32,078 bases of DNA from Nostocales cyanobacterium LEGE 11386 (GCA_015207155.1 JADEXK010000066.1:1-32078), one strand, 5' to 3'. Numbered from the stretch's first letter, positions 8,624-16,974 are shown. The notes: generated from the sequence alone by a model not told the origin. Numbers and translations are program-made.

Positions 8624-9853
8624 TTAATTACTAAATATGGTTGCAAAACTGTCCGCCGACCCCAAAGAATAATCTTTTAATTTAAAATCAGCAAAAGGTT
8701 TATTTTTTAACCTATCACGTAAAGCTTCATCCAGAATTACGTTATCTGATTGTTTTTTAACGCCAATAATAATCACACTGTTTTGATATGCAGTTAAATC
8801 CTGATTGGCTAGACAATTATTCCGTTGAAATTGACCAAGATTTAATAAGCGATAACCTTGGACACTGGGTGTATTACTAAATAATCTTTTGGCTAAACGT
8901 TGTATTTGCTGAGAACGTTCTAAGGCTATGCGTTCTGCACTTGCTTTATTTCCCTCACAAGTAGCCATACCTACAGAAATAATTTCACTAGGATCTTCCA
9001 TAATTGTCTGGATGCTTTCTTGTTCTAATTTCAATTTTAAAACATCAAGACTAATAACTTTATCATGATATTTAATTTGAAAATTGCTCCCTACCAGCCA
9101 TTTATAGTCAATTGATAAAACAGCTATATTAAATTGAGCAATTCTCCCCTGACTATCCTGGCCTGCTTCATAAGGGAAATAATCAATCGTACCTTTTCTT
9201 TGCGGCGATTGTGTTGATGCTGCCAAAAAAGCAAACTGGGGAGAACGTGTTGCTAAAGCTGTCAAACTGAGTAATCCTAAGGAAACTAGCAGGGCGGCAA
9301 ATAGTGCTGGTAGAGGCACTGTTTCTGACTGCTTTGCTGGCTTTGGCAAATTTACATGAGTTTGAGAACTATTCACCACATTTGCTGTGGCGGTTCCCGT
9401 CTGCTGCTTGACCAATTTTTTTAACCAGTCCACAACTTGTGCTTGGGACATCAAGCTATCATGCTGCTTAAGCCACTCCTCCAAGTTAGGCTGGTCACTT
9501 TTTTCCATGACAATGCAGTGTAAAACCAAATTATTTCGAGTTTGATACTGAAAATAGCCCTCAAATATGGGAATATGCGGATGATTGAGATGTTCTAACA
9601 GCGATGCTTCTTGGCAAAACAGCTCCACTGCTTGAGCATCGTGTGATATCTCTTCATTGAGTACCTTAAGGATTTTGGGTGTATCTTGTGCGTATGCTTC
9701 ATAGACTTTGCTAAAACCATTTTTGTCACTCAACAAACTTATTACCCGATAGCGTCCTAGTAATTCCAGTTGTGAACCACAACTTTTACAGAAACGGTCT
9801 TGCTCATTGGGGTGATAGGGTTGAGGACAAACTGGATTTATACAAAGGCTCAT
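8624..9853 (-). CDS. 4-Cys-prefix membrane protein with a remnant of a Ser/Thr kinase N-lobe
   Basis: The 409-residue protein starts like cyanobacterial eukaryotic-type Ser/Thr kinases: a zinc-ribbon-like prefix (Cys4, Cys9, Cys22, Cys25), then GRYRVISLLSDKNGFSKVYEAY and KILKVLN, and a helix region ending in VMEKSDQPNLEEWLKQ. The glycine loop is degenerate (SDKNGFSK instead of GxGxFG). The whole C-lobe is missing: no HRD, no DFG and no APE, and WLKKLV runs directly into a polar linker. A transmembrane helix (ALFAALLVSLGLLSLTALAT) and an exported C-terminal domain of about 200 residues of unknown function follow. It cannot be an active kinase as read. It probably arose by in-frame loss of the C-lobe and may be a pseudokinase or membrane scaffold. 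It ends 7 bases from the sensor kinase, tail to tail. Confidence 0.82.
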   Translation of the reverse strand: MSLCINPVCPQPYHPNEQDRFCKSCGSQLELLGRYRVISLLSDKNGFSKVYEAYAQDTPKILKVLNEEISHDAQAVELFCQEASLLEHLNHPHIPIFEGYFQYQTRNNLVLHCIVMEKSDQPNLEEWLKQHDSLMSQAQVVDWLKKLVKQQTGTATANVVNSSQTHVNLPKPAKQSETVPLPALFAALLVSLGLLSLTALATRSPQFAFLAASTQSPQRKGTIDYFPYEAGQDSQGRIAQFNIAVLSIDYKWLVGSNFQIKYHDKVISLDVLKLKLEQESIQTIMEDPSEIISVGMATCEGNKASAERIALERSQQIQRLAKRLFSNTPSVQGYRLLNLGQFQRNNCLANQDLTAYQNSVIIIGVKKQSDNVILDEALRDRLKNKPFADFKLKDYSLGSADSFATIFSN

Positions 9854-10027
9854 GATTAATTAAAGGGAGACATCTGTGGTATTCTCTGTTTTCAATGAAG
9901 AAGCACCGAAGAAAACTGAACACAGGGGGGCATGATTTTTTAAACGCAAAGGAGCGCCGAGGTTCACGCAAAGTGATGCAAAGGCTTAACAAAAGCTTTG
10001 TCTTTGAAAAAAAATTGGGATGCACTC
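9854..10027. repeat. Spacer with dispersed cyanobacterial repeat
   Basis: This is the gap between the leftward hydrolase and the leftward 4-Cys gene. Around 9943-9991 it holds an AACGCAAAGG...AGGTTCACGCAAAG sequence of the dispersed GC-poor family found between many Nostocales genes. A related stretch occurs in the other orientation at about 22610-22650. No ORF or RNA gene is evident. Confidence 0.45.
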
Positions 10028-10864
10028 TCATTTACATTCTGCTAAGAATGCGGCTACAGTCCGGTTAAATGCCTCAGGTTGCGTCAAAAATGGCCAATGA
10101 TTGCCAGGAACTTGGCACAGGTGGAGATTTTTGAGATAGGTTTTGTAAGGTTTAATTTGCCAATTTTGGCGATTAAGTCCTTTTTCTGGCTGTACGAACA
10201 GGGTAGGAATATCAAGGGGGAAAATAAAACCAGGTACGCGCATCACATCTGCAAAAATTCCATCGCGGGCAGCAATAGTAAACTTACTACCCCAACTACC
10301 ATCGAGTTTTTGTTCTATTCCAGCTTGAAATACTTGCTGTTGTAAGGTAGTCCATCCTTGGTATTGGTTTAACTGCCTTGCTTGTTGTTCGGCTTCCTCG
10401 TAACTAGCAAAGGGGCCCATGCCTTTGAGAAAAGATAAGAAACGGTACAACAAGGGAAAAGTTACCCCCAAGAAACTGGGTATTTTCCAGATAAAAATGG
10501 GATCAACCAAAACCATACTGCGTAAACGTTCCGGATTTTGTCTAGCCCAGATAGCGGCTAGTTTACCCGTCCATGAATGACTGACAACATGGACAGAAGA
10601 CCATCCCAGATGATCCATAAGTGCTTCTAGGTCGGCGATCGCACTGGCAAAGGTATAATCATGCTCCGGCTTGCTGCTTTCACCATGACCACGCATATCT
10701 GGCGCTACGATGTGATAATCTGCGGCTAGGTCATCTCCCAAGCTTGACCAGACCAGGGCATGGTCAGCTAAACCGTGTAATAGCAGTAAAGGTTCTTTAC
10801 CTTGCTTCCACTCTAAATAGGAAAGTTGAATGTCAGGTTTTGACAACGTTTGACGTAAAGGCAT
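10028..10864 (-). CDS. Alpha/beta-fold hydrolase with unusual nucleophile elbow
   Basis: This cytoplasmic hydrolase has 278 residues. The oxyanion region is LLLLHGLADH (26-35), followed by PDMRGHGESSKP, the nucleophile Ser97 in VVSHSWTGK, and the likely catalytic His256 in VPGNHWPF. The elbow reads S-H-S-W-T, so both glycines of the standard GxSxG are replaced (Ser95 and Thr99). The next residue, Gly100, may relieve the strain. The catalytic acid is uncertain. The substrate is unknown; the family includes esterases, epoxide hydrolases and haloperoxidase-like proteins. Its 5' leader is made of GTGCTGA-type repeats that end about five bases before the ATG, so repeat DNA supplies the translation start region. 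Confidence 0.85.
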   Translation of the reverse strand: MPLRQTLSKPDIQLSYLEWKQGKEPLLLLHGLADHALVWSSLGDDLAADYHIVAPDMRGHGESSKPEHDYTFASAIADLEALMDHLGWSSVHVVSHSWTGKLAAIWARQNPERLRSMVLVDPIFIWKIPSFLGVTFPLLYRFLSFLKGMGPFASYEEAEQQARQLNQYQGWTTLQQQVFQAGIEQKLDGSWGSKFTIAARDGIFADVMRVPGFIFPLDIPTLFVQPEKGLNRQNWQIKPYKTYLKNLHLCQVPGNHWPFLTQPEAFNRTVAAFLAECK

Positions 10865-10868
10865 CTTT

Positions 10869-10957
10869 TCTAAGTGCTTTTCTAAGTGCTGAGTGCTGAG
10901 TGCTGAGTGCTGAGTGATTTTCTAAGTGCTGAGTGCTGAGTGCTGAGTGCTGAGTAA
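10869..10957. repeat. STRR array of GTGCTGA heptamers
   Basis: Two blocks of back-to-back GTGCTGA units (about 10886-10914 and 10924-10954) are separated by ATTTTCTAA. The leading part AGTGCTTTTCTAAGTGCT also occurs, inverted, at the 3' end of aroA near 13951-13968. This is a short tandemly repeated repetitive sequence of the kind known from heterocystous cyanobacteria. It lies between the stop of tex and the start of the hydrolase, both on the minus strand. Confidence 0.9.
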
Positions 10958-10965
10958 AAAATACT

Positions 10966-11084
10966 ATTCCCAATTCCCAATTCCCAATTCCCAATTCCCA
11001 ATTCCCAATTCCCAATTCCCAATTCCCAATTCCCCATTCCCTATTCCCCATTCCCCATTCCCTATTCCCTATTCCCTATTCCCT
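10966..11084. repeat. STRR array of ATTCCCA heptamers overlapping the end of tex
   Basis: About 17 units of a 7-base repeat run in phase. They read ATTCCCA in the first part and ATTCCCC or ATTCCCT toward the right. The last units lie inside the tex coding frame and provide its final codons (G-N-R-E) and its TAG stop at 11069-11071. Reading frames through this array give only low-complexity peptides such as PNSQFPI, which are not genes. Confidence 0.93.
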
Positions 11085-13228
11085 TTCATCGATAAGCTAA
11101 TTCGCTTCAATTTTTCGTTAACTTCCAACACTCGTACTTTGACAACTTGTCCGACTTTGACGATTTTCTTGGGATCATCTACGAATCTGTCAGCTAGTTG
11201 GGAAATATGTACTAAACCATCTTGATGTACGCCAATATCGACAAATGCACCAAAGTTAGCGACATTGGTGACAATTCCCTCTAATTCCATTCCCACCTGC
11301 AAGTCGGTGATTTCCTTGATTCCCTCTCTGAAGGTGGCATACTTAAATTCAGCACGGGGATCTCTACCTGGTTTCTCTAGTTCGCTGAGAATGTCGCGCA
11401 GTGTGGGTTCACCAACGGTGTCAGTGACGTATTTTTTCAGGTTGGTTTTTTTGAGTTTTTCGGCAATTTGCGTTACTTGATTTAAAGTTACATCCAAATC
11501 AGCTGCGATCGCCTGCACCACTGAGTAACTTTCTGGATGCACGGCTGTATTATCTAAGGGGTTGTCTCCACCACGAATTCGCAGAAAACCCGCAGCTTGT
11601 TCAAAGGCTTTTGGCCCCAACTTTGCTACCTGCAAAAGTTGTCGGCGGTTTTTAAAGGCTCCATGCTGGTTGCGATAAGCAATAATGTTATTGGCAACTG
11701 TGGGGGTAATTCCCGAAACAAAGGTCAAAAGTTCTTTAGAAGCGGTGTTTAAGTCCACACCAACGTAGTTCACGCAACTTTCTACAGTTTCATCTAGTTT
11801 CTTTTTCAACAACTTTTGATCAACATCATGTTGGTACTGTCCCACACCAATAGATTTGGGGTCAATTTTCACCAGTTCCGCTAAAGGATCTTGTAAACGG
11901 CGACCGATGCTAATAGCACCACGTACAGTCACATCCAAATTGGGAAATTCTTCTAGTGCCACTTTACTAGCAGAATAGATCGATGCACCAGACTCATTTA
12001 CCATCACTTTAATCGGTTTGCGATCGATGGTTTGTAATATTTGCGCCACAAACTCATCTGTCTCGCGGGAAGCTGTACCGTTACCAATAGCAATCAACTC
12101 AATCTGATATTTTTCCAGCAGATTTTTAATAGTTTGTGCAGCTTTGGCGCGTTGTTCAGCAGCTTGGTGAGGAAACACCGCTTGATATTCTAAAAATTGC
12201 CCTGTTTGGTCGAGTACCGCTACTTTACACCCAGTTCTAAATCCAGGATCTATAGCCAGAGTCGGTTTCATCCCGGCTGGTGCAGATAATAATAATTCTC
12301 GGAGATTGGCTTCAAAGGTTTTAATTGATTCAATATCAGCGTAGGTTTTCTTTTCCGAAATTACTTCACCGATGATGGAAGTTTTCATCAGCCGATTGAA
12401 TGCATCCTTGAGCATCACCTGATAAAAATCACGAATTATCCGAATTTTTGTCTTAATTATTTTCGATTCTAGATAAGCCAGTACCAAATCTTCATCAAAA
12501 GCAATTTCATAGTTCAAAACTCCCTCAGCCTCACCCCGACACAAAGCCAACATATTGTGGGGTGCAATATTTCTCACCTTAATTTGATAGTTGCGGTACA
12601 TCTCAAACTTGGTTGTACCTTCAGGATGGTCATTTTTGATGCGGGAAACAAATACACCCTCTTCTAGCAAGTAATCACGCAGATATGCACGCAACTCGGC
12701 TTGTTCGGCCACCTCTTCCGCTAAAATATCAGCAGCACCTTTGAGCGCCTCTTGTGGTGTTTTAACGCCCTGAGTTTCAGAAACATACTTCGCTGCTTCC
12801 GCTTCCAGTGAGACTGTCGCAGCATTTTTGCTATTTAGCGACTTCATCAACTCTGCTAGCGGTTCTAGTCCTTTTTCTCTAGCGACAGTAGCGCGAGTCC
12901 GGCGTTTTGGTCGATAAGGTAGATATAAATCCTCAAGCTCAGTTTTTTGTAAACAAGACGCAATTTTCGCTTTTAGTTCATCTGTGAGTTTACGTTGTTC
13001 GGCGATCGCATTTAAAATCACCGATTTTCGTGCTTCTAGTTCGGTTAAATAAGCATATCGCTCAAACAGATCGCGCAGTTGGACTTCATTCATTTCGCCA
13101 GTGCGCTCTTTGCGGTAACGTGCAATAAAGGGAACGGTTGCACCCTCCGCCAAAAGTTCCAACGCGTTTTGTACCTGATAAGGTTTGAGGTCTATTTCCG
13201 TTGCCAGTAGTTGAGGAATGTTTAGCAT
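11069..13228 (-). CDS. tex: Tex family RNA-binding transcription accessory protein
   Basis: Full-length Tex has 719 residues. An N-terminal helical domain (FIARYRKERTGEMNEVQLRDL) is followed by the YqgF/RNase H-like domain with TLAIDPGFRTGCKVAVLD and GNGTASRETD, helix-hairpin-helix motifs around VGVDLNTASKELLTFVSGI, and a C-terminal S1 RNA-binding domain (GMELEGIVTNVANFGAFVDIGVH to about residue 714). Tex binds nucleic acid and affects transcription, and is widely conserved. The last four residues and the stop come from a heptamer array, so the native tail has been replaced. It is transcribed alone or together with the hydrolase downstream, across about 200 bases of repeats. Confidence 0.96.
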   Translation of the reverse strand: MLNIPQLLATEIDLKPYQVQNALELLAEGATVPFIARYRKERTGEMNEVQLRDLFERYAYLTELEARKSVILNAIAEQRKLTDELKAKIASCLQKTELEDLYLPYRPKRRTRATVAREKGLEPLAELMKSLNSKNAATVSLEAEAAKYVSETQGVKTPQEALKGAADILAEEVAEQAELRAYLRDYLLEEGVFVSRIKNDHPEGTTKFEMYRNYQIKVRNIAPHNMLALCRGEAEGVLNYEIAFDEDLVLAYLESKIIKTKIRIIRDFYQVMLKDAFNRLMKTSIIGEVISEKKTYADIESIKTFEANLRELLLSAPAGMKPTLAIDPGFRTGCKVAVLDQTGQFLEYQAVFPHQAAEQRAKAAQTIKNLLEKYQIELIAIGNGTASRETDEFVAQILQTIDRKPIKVMVNESGASIYSASKVALEEFPNLDVTVRGAISIGRRLQDPLAELVKIDPKSIGVGQYQHDVDQKLLKKKLDETVESCVNYVGVDLNTASKELLTFVSGITPTVANNIIAYRNQHGAFKNRRQLLQVAKLGPKAFEQAAGFLRIRGGDNPLDNTAVHPESYSVVQAIAADLDVTLNQVTQIAEKLKKTNLKKYVTDTVGEPTLRDILSELEKPGRDPRAEFKYATFREGIKEITDLQVGMELEGIVTNVANFGAFVDIGVHQDGLVHISQLADRFVDDPKKIVKVGQVVKVRVLEVNEKLKRISLSMKGNRE

Positions 13229-13465
13229 CGAGTGTTGAATTGCAAAAGGTTACTCATCAATGTAGTATGCTAGATTGTCTTCTCAGTACTAGCACCAATC
13301 GTTAACTTGTTTACCATATAATTACTTAATCTTGTTTGTTGAGACTGTTTATTCCCATAGGTATTTTGACTAAAACCCACTTAGTTGTAAAATTAACCAC
13401 AATTATAAAAACAGTTTCCACCTGTTTTTATTAATTTTTGCATTTTAGTTCTGAGGATAGTAAAA
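13229..13465. other. Divergent intergenic region between tex and a small membrane protein gene
   Basis: This AT-rich spacer should contain the promoters of the leftward tex and the rightward 68-residue gene. I find no RNA gene, repeat or clear operator. Confidence 0.35.
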
Positions 13466-13672
13466 ATGCATTTGTCTTTTTTGATTCCACTCTGTACTGG
13501 TTTAGTAACTGGCTATGTAGCTAAAAGATGTAATGATGAGATAGCTTATCTCACGGGTTTATTTACGGTTATCAGTCTGATTTTGAGTTTAGTCTTAGCC
13601 CCTTGGCAGTTCCAGCTAGTGCTGTTAATTCTTGTCCTCATCGGCACTAACAGATTCTTACAGAACAATTAG
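13466..13672 (+). CDS. Small hydrophobic protein with two predicted membrane helices
   Basis: This 68-residue protein of unknown function has two hydrophobic stretches (LSFLIPLCTGLVTGYVA and LTGLFTVISLILSLVLAPW, the latter running into LVLLILVLIG), separated by a charged turn KRCNDEI. It would sit in a membrane as a short hairpin, possibly with a third hydrophobic segment. A GAGGAT sequence about ten bases before the ATG is a plausible ribosome site. It stands alone between divergent tex and convergent aroA. I do not recognise a family. The even hydrophobic pattern and the start signal support a real gene. Confidence 0.62.
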   Translation: MHLSFLIPLCTGLVTGYVAKRCNDEIAYLTGLFTVISLILSLVLAPWQFQLVLLILVLIGTNRFLQNN

Positions 13673-13859
13673 GATTTTCACTAACTTAATTATTCCTTCA
13701 AGTATAATAAATACAGAATCTAACTGATGGTAGATGCGCTTAGAAGCTCTGTGGAGTAGAAAAGTGTTCTCTGCCTGAGTACTGAGTAAGAAAAAGAGAA
13801 AAAAGGACTTTCACACTCAGTAAATGCCCCGCTTTTCGTGGTCACTGAGATATTTTTAA

Positions 13860-13970
13860 CTCAGCACTCAGCACTCAGCACTCAGCACTCAGCACTGAGA
13901 AAGGCACTCAGCACTTAGAAAAGCACTCAGCACTCAGCACTCAGCACTCAGCACTTAGAAAAGCACTCTT
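13860..13970. repeat. STRR array (CTCAGCA heptamers) overlapping the end of aroA
   Basis: Tandem CTCAGCA units, the complement of the GTGCTGA units at 10869-10957, run from about 13860 with interruptions such as GCACTTAGAAAAGCAC. The right end enters aroA and supplies its last four residues (RVLF) and TAA stop (13955-13957). Looser copies of the same sequence lie at about 13773-13790. The stretch 13673-13859 holds no gene that I can support. Confidence 0.9.
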
Positions 13971-15304
13971 TTGAGGGTAGCGGTGAAGTCGGGATAGGAA
14001 ATGGCGGCGGCTTCAGCCCGGTGAATTGTGGTGATGCCAGTGGAGACAAGAGCCGCGATCGCTAGGCTCATGGCGATGCGATGATCTGTATGGCTATCTA
14101 CGTCAGTCCCTACTAGGGGCGTACCACCAGTAATTTCCATCCCGTCGGGTAATTCACTGACTTTTGCTCCCATTTTATTGAGTTGCTGCGCCATCACAGT
14201 AATGCGATCGCTTTCTTTTACCCGCAATTCTTCTGCATCCCGAATAATGGTTGTGCCTGCGGCAAATACTGCTGCTACTGCCAAAATCGGTATTTCATCA
14301 ATCATTCTGGGGACGATATCCCCGGCAATGGTACAGCTTTTTAAACGACTGGAACGTACTCTTAAATCTGCTACTGGTTCCCCAGCTACTTCGCGCTGAT
14401 TTTCTAGCTGAATATCCGCTCCCATGAGTGCTAAAGCTTCTAATATGCCCGTGCGGGTGGGATTAACGCCGACGTTTTCCACTAGCAGTTCAGAATCTGG
14501 CACAATCGCCCCAGCTACTAACCAAAAGGCAGCTGAACTAATATCCCCTGGGACAATTACTTTTTGCCCATGCAATTGAGCCGGGCCAGTCACCGTCACG
14601 CTGTTGGTTTCTGGGTCAATGCTCAGTTCTGCACCAAAAGCCCTGAGCATTCGTTCGCTGTGGTCACGGGAGAGAGCGGGTTCGGTGACAGTGGTTTGTC
14701 CGGCTGTGAGTAAACCTGCTAGTAAGATACAAGATTTAACTTGAGCCGAAGCGATGGGGGAATAATAGTGAGTCGGTTTGAGGGCTTGTCCTTGAATCGC
14801 TAGGGGTGCTAAAGAATTGCCTTTACGTCCCCAAATTTGTGCCCCCATTTGTTGCAAGGGTTTAACCACACGCGACATAGGACGCGATCGCAAAGAATTA
14901 TCACCTGTGACAGTGAAAAAGCGCCCTGGATGAGATGCCAACAAGCCCAACATCAGCCTCAGTGTAGTGCCGGAGTTGCCAGCATTCAACACATCCACTG
15001 GTTCTTGCAAGTTCCCCAGTCCAATCCCCTGAACTCGCACTAATTCCGTGTTCAGTTCCGAAATTTGGGCCCCCATAGCTTGAAAACAGCTAGCGGTGCT
15101 GCGGGGGTCTTCGCCTAACAGCAGCCCTTGGATCTCCGTTTCACCTTGGGCGATCGCGCCTAACATTAAAGCACGGTGGGATATGGATTTATCCCCTGGC
15201 ACACGGATACAACCCTGTAAAGATAGCCCAGCAGAGGGTCGCTGGATAATTAGCTTATGGGATAGGTCTTTTTGAGTTTCTACGGTTATAACAGAAGCCG
15301 ACAT
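13955..15304 (-). CDS. aroA: 3-phosphoshikimate 1-carboxyvinyltransferase (EPSP synthase), class II
   Basis: This enzyme joins phosphoenolpyruvate to shikimate 3-phosphate, the sixth step of the chorismate pathway. The protein has 449 residues. Recognisable motifs are GDKSISHRALMLGA, NAGNSGTTLRLM, SAQVKS, RDHSERML, NPTRTG and LRVKESDRI, and the C-terminus has TDHRIAMS. The set GDKS, SAQVK, RDHSE and NPTR is the published signature of class II EPSP synthases, which tolerate glyphosate better than class I. The last residues come from repeat DNA (see the array at 13860). The ATG at 15304 precedes the native start MSASVITVETQK, which is variable in the family. There is no operon partner. Confidence 0.97.
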   Translation of the reverse strand: MSASVITVETQKDLSHKLIIQRPSAGLSLQGCIRVPGDKSISHRALMLGAIAQGETEIQGLLLGEDPRSTASCFQAMGAQISELNTELVRVQGIGLGNLQEPVDVLNAGNSGTTLRLMLGLLASHPGRFFTVTGDNSLRSRPMSRVVKPLQQMGAQIWGRKGNSLAPLAIQGQALKPTHYYSPIASAQVKSCILLAGLLTAGQTTVTEPALSRDHSERMLRAFGAELSIDPETNSVTVTGPAQLHGQKVIVPGDISSAAFWLVAGAIVPDSELLVENVGVNPTRTGILEALALMGADIQLENQREVAGEPVADLRVRSSRLKSCTIAGDIVPRMIDEIPILAVAAVFAAGTTIIRDAEELRVKESDRITVMAQQLNKMGAKVSELPDGMEITGGTPLVGTDVDSHTDHRIAMSLAIAALVSTGITTIHRAEAAAISYPDFTATLKRVLF

Positions 15305-15767
15305 TACGTTACACTGGCTCTTGAATACACCGGAAGTTCATCAGCGACTATGTTTGCCACTACTGGGCACTTCCTGCCTAGTATCGTATCGCTTTTTGCT
15401 CTCGGAAATTTGCCAAAATCTACCAAAAATATTTTTAATGTTTAATTAATACTTTTTTATTCTCCAGAAATCACCCATAAAGTCTTTAGTATTTCTATAA
15501 TATTTCTTGAGACTGTTACCTAAGAGTATTAAGAAAAGTATAATTACCCACGAGCTTTACTGACAGATTACTGCACCATAGAAAAACTATTGTTTTCATA
15601 GTTTAAATTTATATTTAATTTATTTTTACGTTTATTTATCTGGCTTACTGAATCAGTATCTTCAGTTAAGATTAAGCATGTTTTACTATTTAGTTGCTTA
15701 CCCTGACCTGCTAGAGATACTGGTGTTAATTCATCTTGTTCAATAGCTTTTAGCCCCTATCGCTCCC
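15305..15767. other. Intergenic region, divergent
   Basis: A very AT-rich spacer of about 460 bases lies between leftward aroA and the rightward unknown gene. I see no ORF, tRNA or repeat array. It presumably carries both promoters. Confidence 0.35.
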
Positions 15768-16280
15768 ATGCTGACCCATCACCGCAAACCCGTATGCCTA
15801 TCACTGATTTCAACTGACCTGCCATTCTGGTCTGTTGTAGAAACTGCCGGAACGCTGTATCAAAAAGATACTGACCGCTTCCATTTATTGTTGACTGCAC
15901 CGCCCTTAATTAGCTGTGAAGTGGGGAGTTCACTGAATTCAGAAGACCCGCTTCCCCAAATAAAGAGCCATACTTATGCTCCCAGTAGTCCCAGAATTTT
16001 GTGGCTGGAGATTTCTCCCTACCGGGTAATCATGACGATGCAAGGTAATGCTCAAGTAAGTTATCGCCATTTCTGGGAACAAGGTATTTATGGCGTTAGC
16101 CGTTATTGGTTACCAACAGAGTCACTACAGCCACATAATCCCATTCGCTTACGTAATTTTACGAAAACCCTGTTGCTCAACGGACACCAATTGCCAGAAC
16201 ATTTGCGGGTGGAATACGAATTGTGGGCAGAAAAAGTCCAATTGGGAAGTTACATCCTCAATCTGGAAATTAAGCACTGA
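15768..16280 (+). CDS. Conserved-looking cyanobacterial protein of unknown function
   Basis: This 170-residue protein is soluble, with no signal peptide or membrane helix. It is rich in aromatic residues and Leu. The middle contains SPRILWLEISPYRVIMTMQGNAQVSYRHFWEQGIYGVSRYWLP, and the end is VEYELWAEKVQLGSYILNLEIKH, which suggests a beta-rich fold. I do not recognise a family. It stands alone, facing the thioredoxin-like gene tail to tail with a terminator-like hairpin between. The ATG at 15768 is the first in frame. HIP1-poor but ordinary codon use supports a real gene. Confidence 0.7.
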   Translation: MLTHHRKPVCLSLISTDLPFWSVVETAGTLYQKDTDRFHLLLTAPPLISCEVGSSLNSEDPLPQIKSHTYAPSSPRILWLEISPYRVIMTMQGNAQVSYRHFWEQGIYGVSRYWLPTESLQPHNPIRLRNFTKTLLLNGHQLPEHLRVEYELWAEKVQLGSYILNLEIKH

Positions 16281-16287
16281 TTGCTGG

Positions 16288-16337
16288 GGATTGGGGACTG
16301 GGTAAGAGTTTTTTATACCTAACCTGATCCCCGATCC
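16288..16337. terminator. Imperfect hairpin between convergent genes (bidirectional terminator candidate)
   Basis: Arms at 16288-16306 and 16319-16337 pair at 14 of 19 positions. A run of six T lies in the loop region. The position, just after the stop of the rightward unknown gene and just before the stop of the leftward thioredoxin-like gene, fits a shared terminator. The arms are made of GGGGATT/GGGGACT-like units, again of the heptamer-repeat type. Confidence 0.5.
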
Positions 16338-16340
16338 TGA

Positions 16341-16922
16341 TTACCCGAAATAACTGGGTTCGTTACCAGGTTTCCATTTAATATTGCAACCAATACTGGG
16401 CTTTTGTTCATTTGTAACAGGTTTACCCGCCAACACTGCGGCGATCGCAGAACGTAAATCTGCACCCGTTACGGGTTTGCCATTACTGGGACGGCTATCA
16501 TCCAGTTGTCCCCGGTAAGCAAGTTGGCGTTTTTCGTCAAATACAAAAAAATCGGGTGTGCAAGCAGCTGTATAAGCTTTTGCTGTTTCTTGAGTTGCGT
16601 CGAAACACAAAGGAAATTTAAACTCAAGTTCTATTGCCATTGCCTTTAAAGACTCTGGCGCATCATCTGGATATTTTTGTGCATCATTGGCGCTAATGGC
16701 AACGATACCTAAATCACTGGTAAGGTAATCTTTTCCTAACTTAGCTAATTCTTCTTGTACATGTTTGACAAATGGACAATGCCGACAAATAAACATTACT
16801 AATAATGCTTTTTTATCAGCAAAAGTGGCAAGAGAAATTGTTTTTCCAGATACCACTTCTGGTAGATGAAAATCTGGTGCTTGCGTGCCTATTGGCAACA
16901 TTGTCGAAGCAGTTAAAACCAT
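16341..16922 (-). CDS. Thioredoxin-fold (AhpC/TSA-type) redox protein
   Basis: The 193-residue protein has the peroxiredoxin/thioredoxin layout: GTQAPDFHLPEVVSGKTISL, then LLVMFICRHCPFVKHVQEEL with the CxxC pair CRHC, DLGIVAISANDA, FPLCFDATQETAKAY, and the cis-Pro region CTPDFFVFDEKR. It probably reduces or scavenges peroxides or disulfides in the cytoplasm. The exact substrate is unknown. It belongs to the group of thioredoxin family proteins common in cyanobacteria, with the CPFV signature. Its leader starts within four bases of a 48-base repeat at 16927. It lies next to the HLIP gene on the same strand, which could link it to light stress (inference). Confidence 0.9.
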   Translation of the reverse strand: MVLTASTMLPIGTQAPDFHLPEVVSGKTISLATFADKKALLVMFICRHCPFVKHVQEELAKLGKDYLTSDLGIVAISANDAQKYPDDAPESLKAMAIELEFKFPLCFDATQETAKAYTAACTPDFFVFDEKRQLAYRGQLDDSRPSNGKPVTGADLRSAIAAVLAGKPVTNEQKPSIGCNIKWKPGNEPSYFG

Positions 16923-16926
16923 AAAA

Positions 16927-16974
16927 AGTGCTGAGTGCTGTTAGCGGTAGCGGGGCGTTTAGCCCGTGCTGAGT
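16927..16974. repeat. Dispersed 48-base repeat, copy 1
   Basis: This segment is the perfect reverse complement of 30899-30946. It consists of GTGCTGA units flanking a core of the type TTAGCGGTAGCGGGGCG that continues into TTTAGCCC. It lies directly upstream of the thioredoxin-like start codon at 16922 and so forms its leader on the minus strand. Confidence 0.93.

Noticed and set aside
10869..11084. Possible CRISPR array or tandem-repeat gene
   Set aside because: The units are 7 bases with no spacers and no cas genes nearby. Open frames through it translate to simple repeats.
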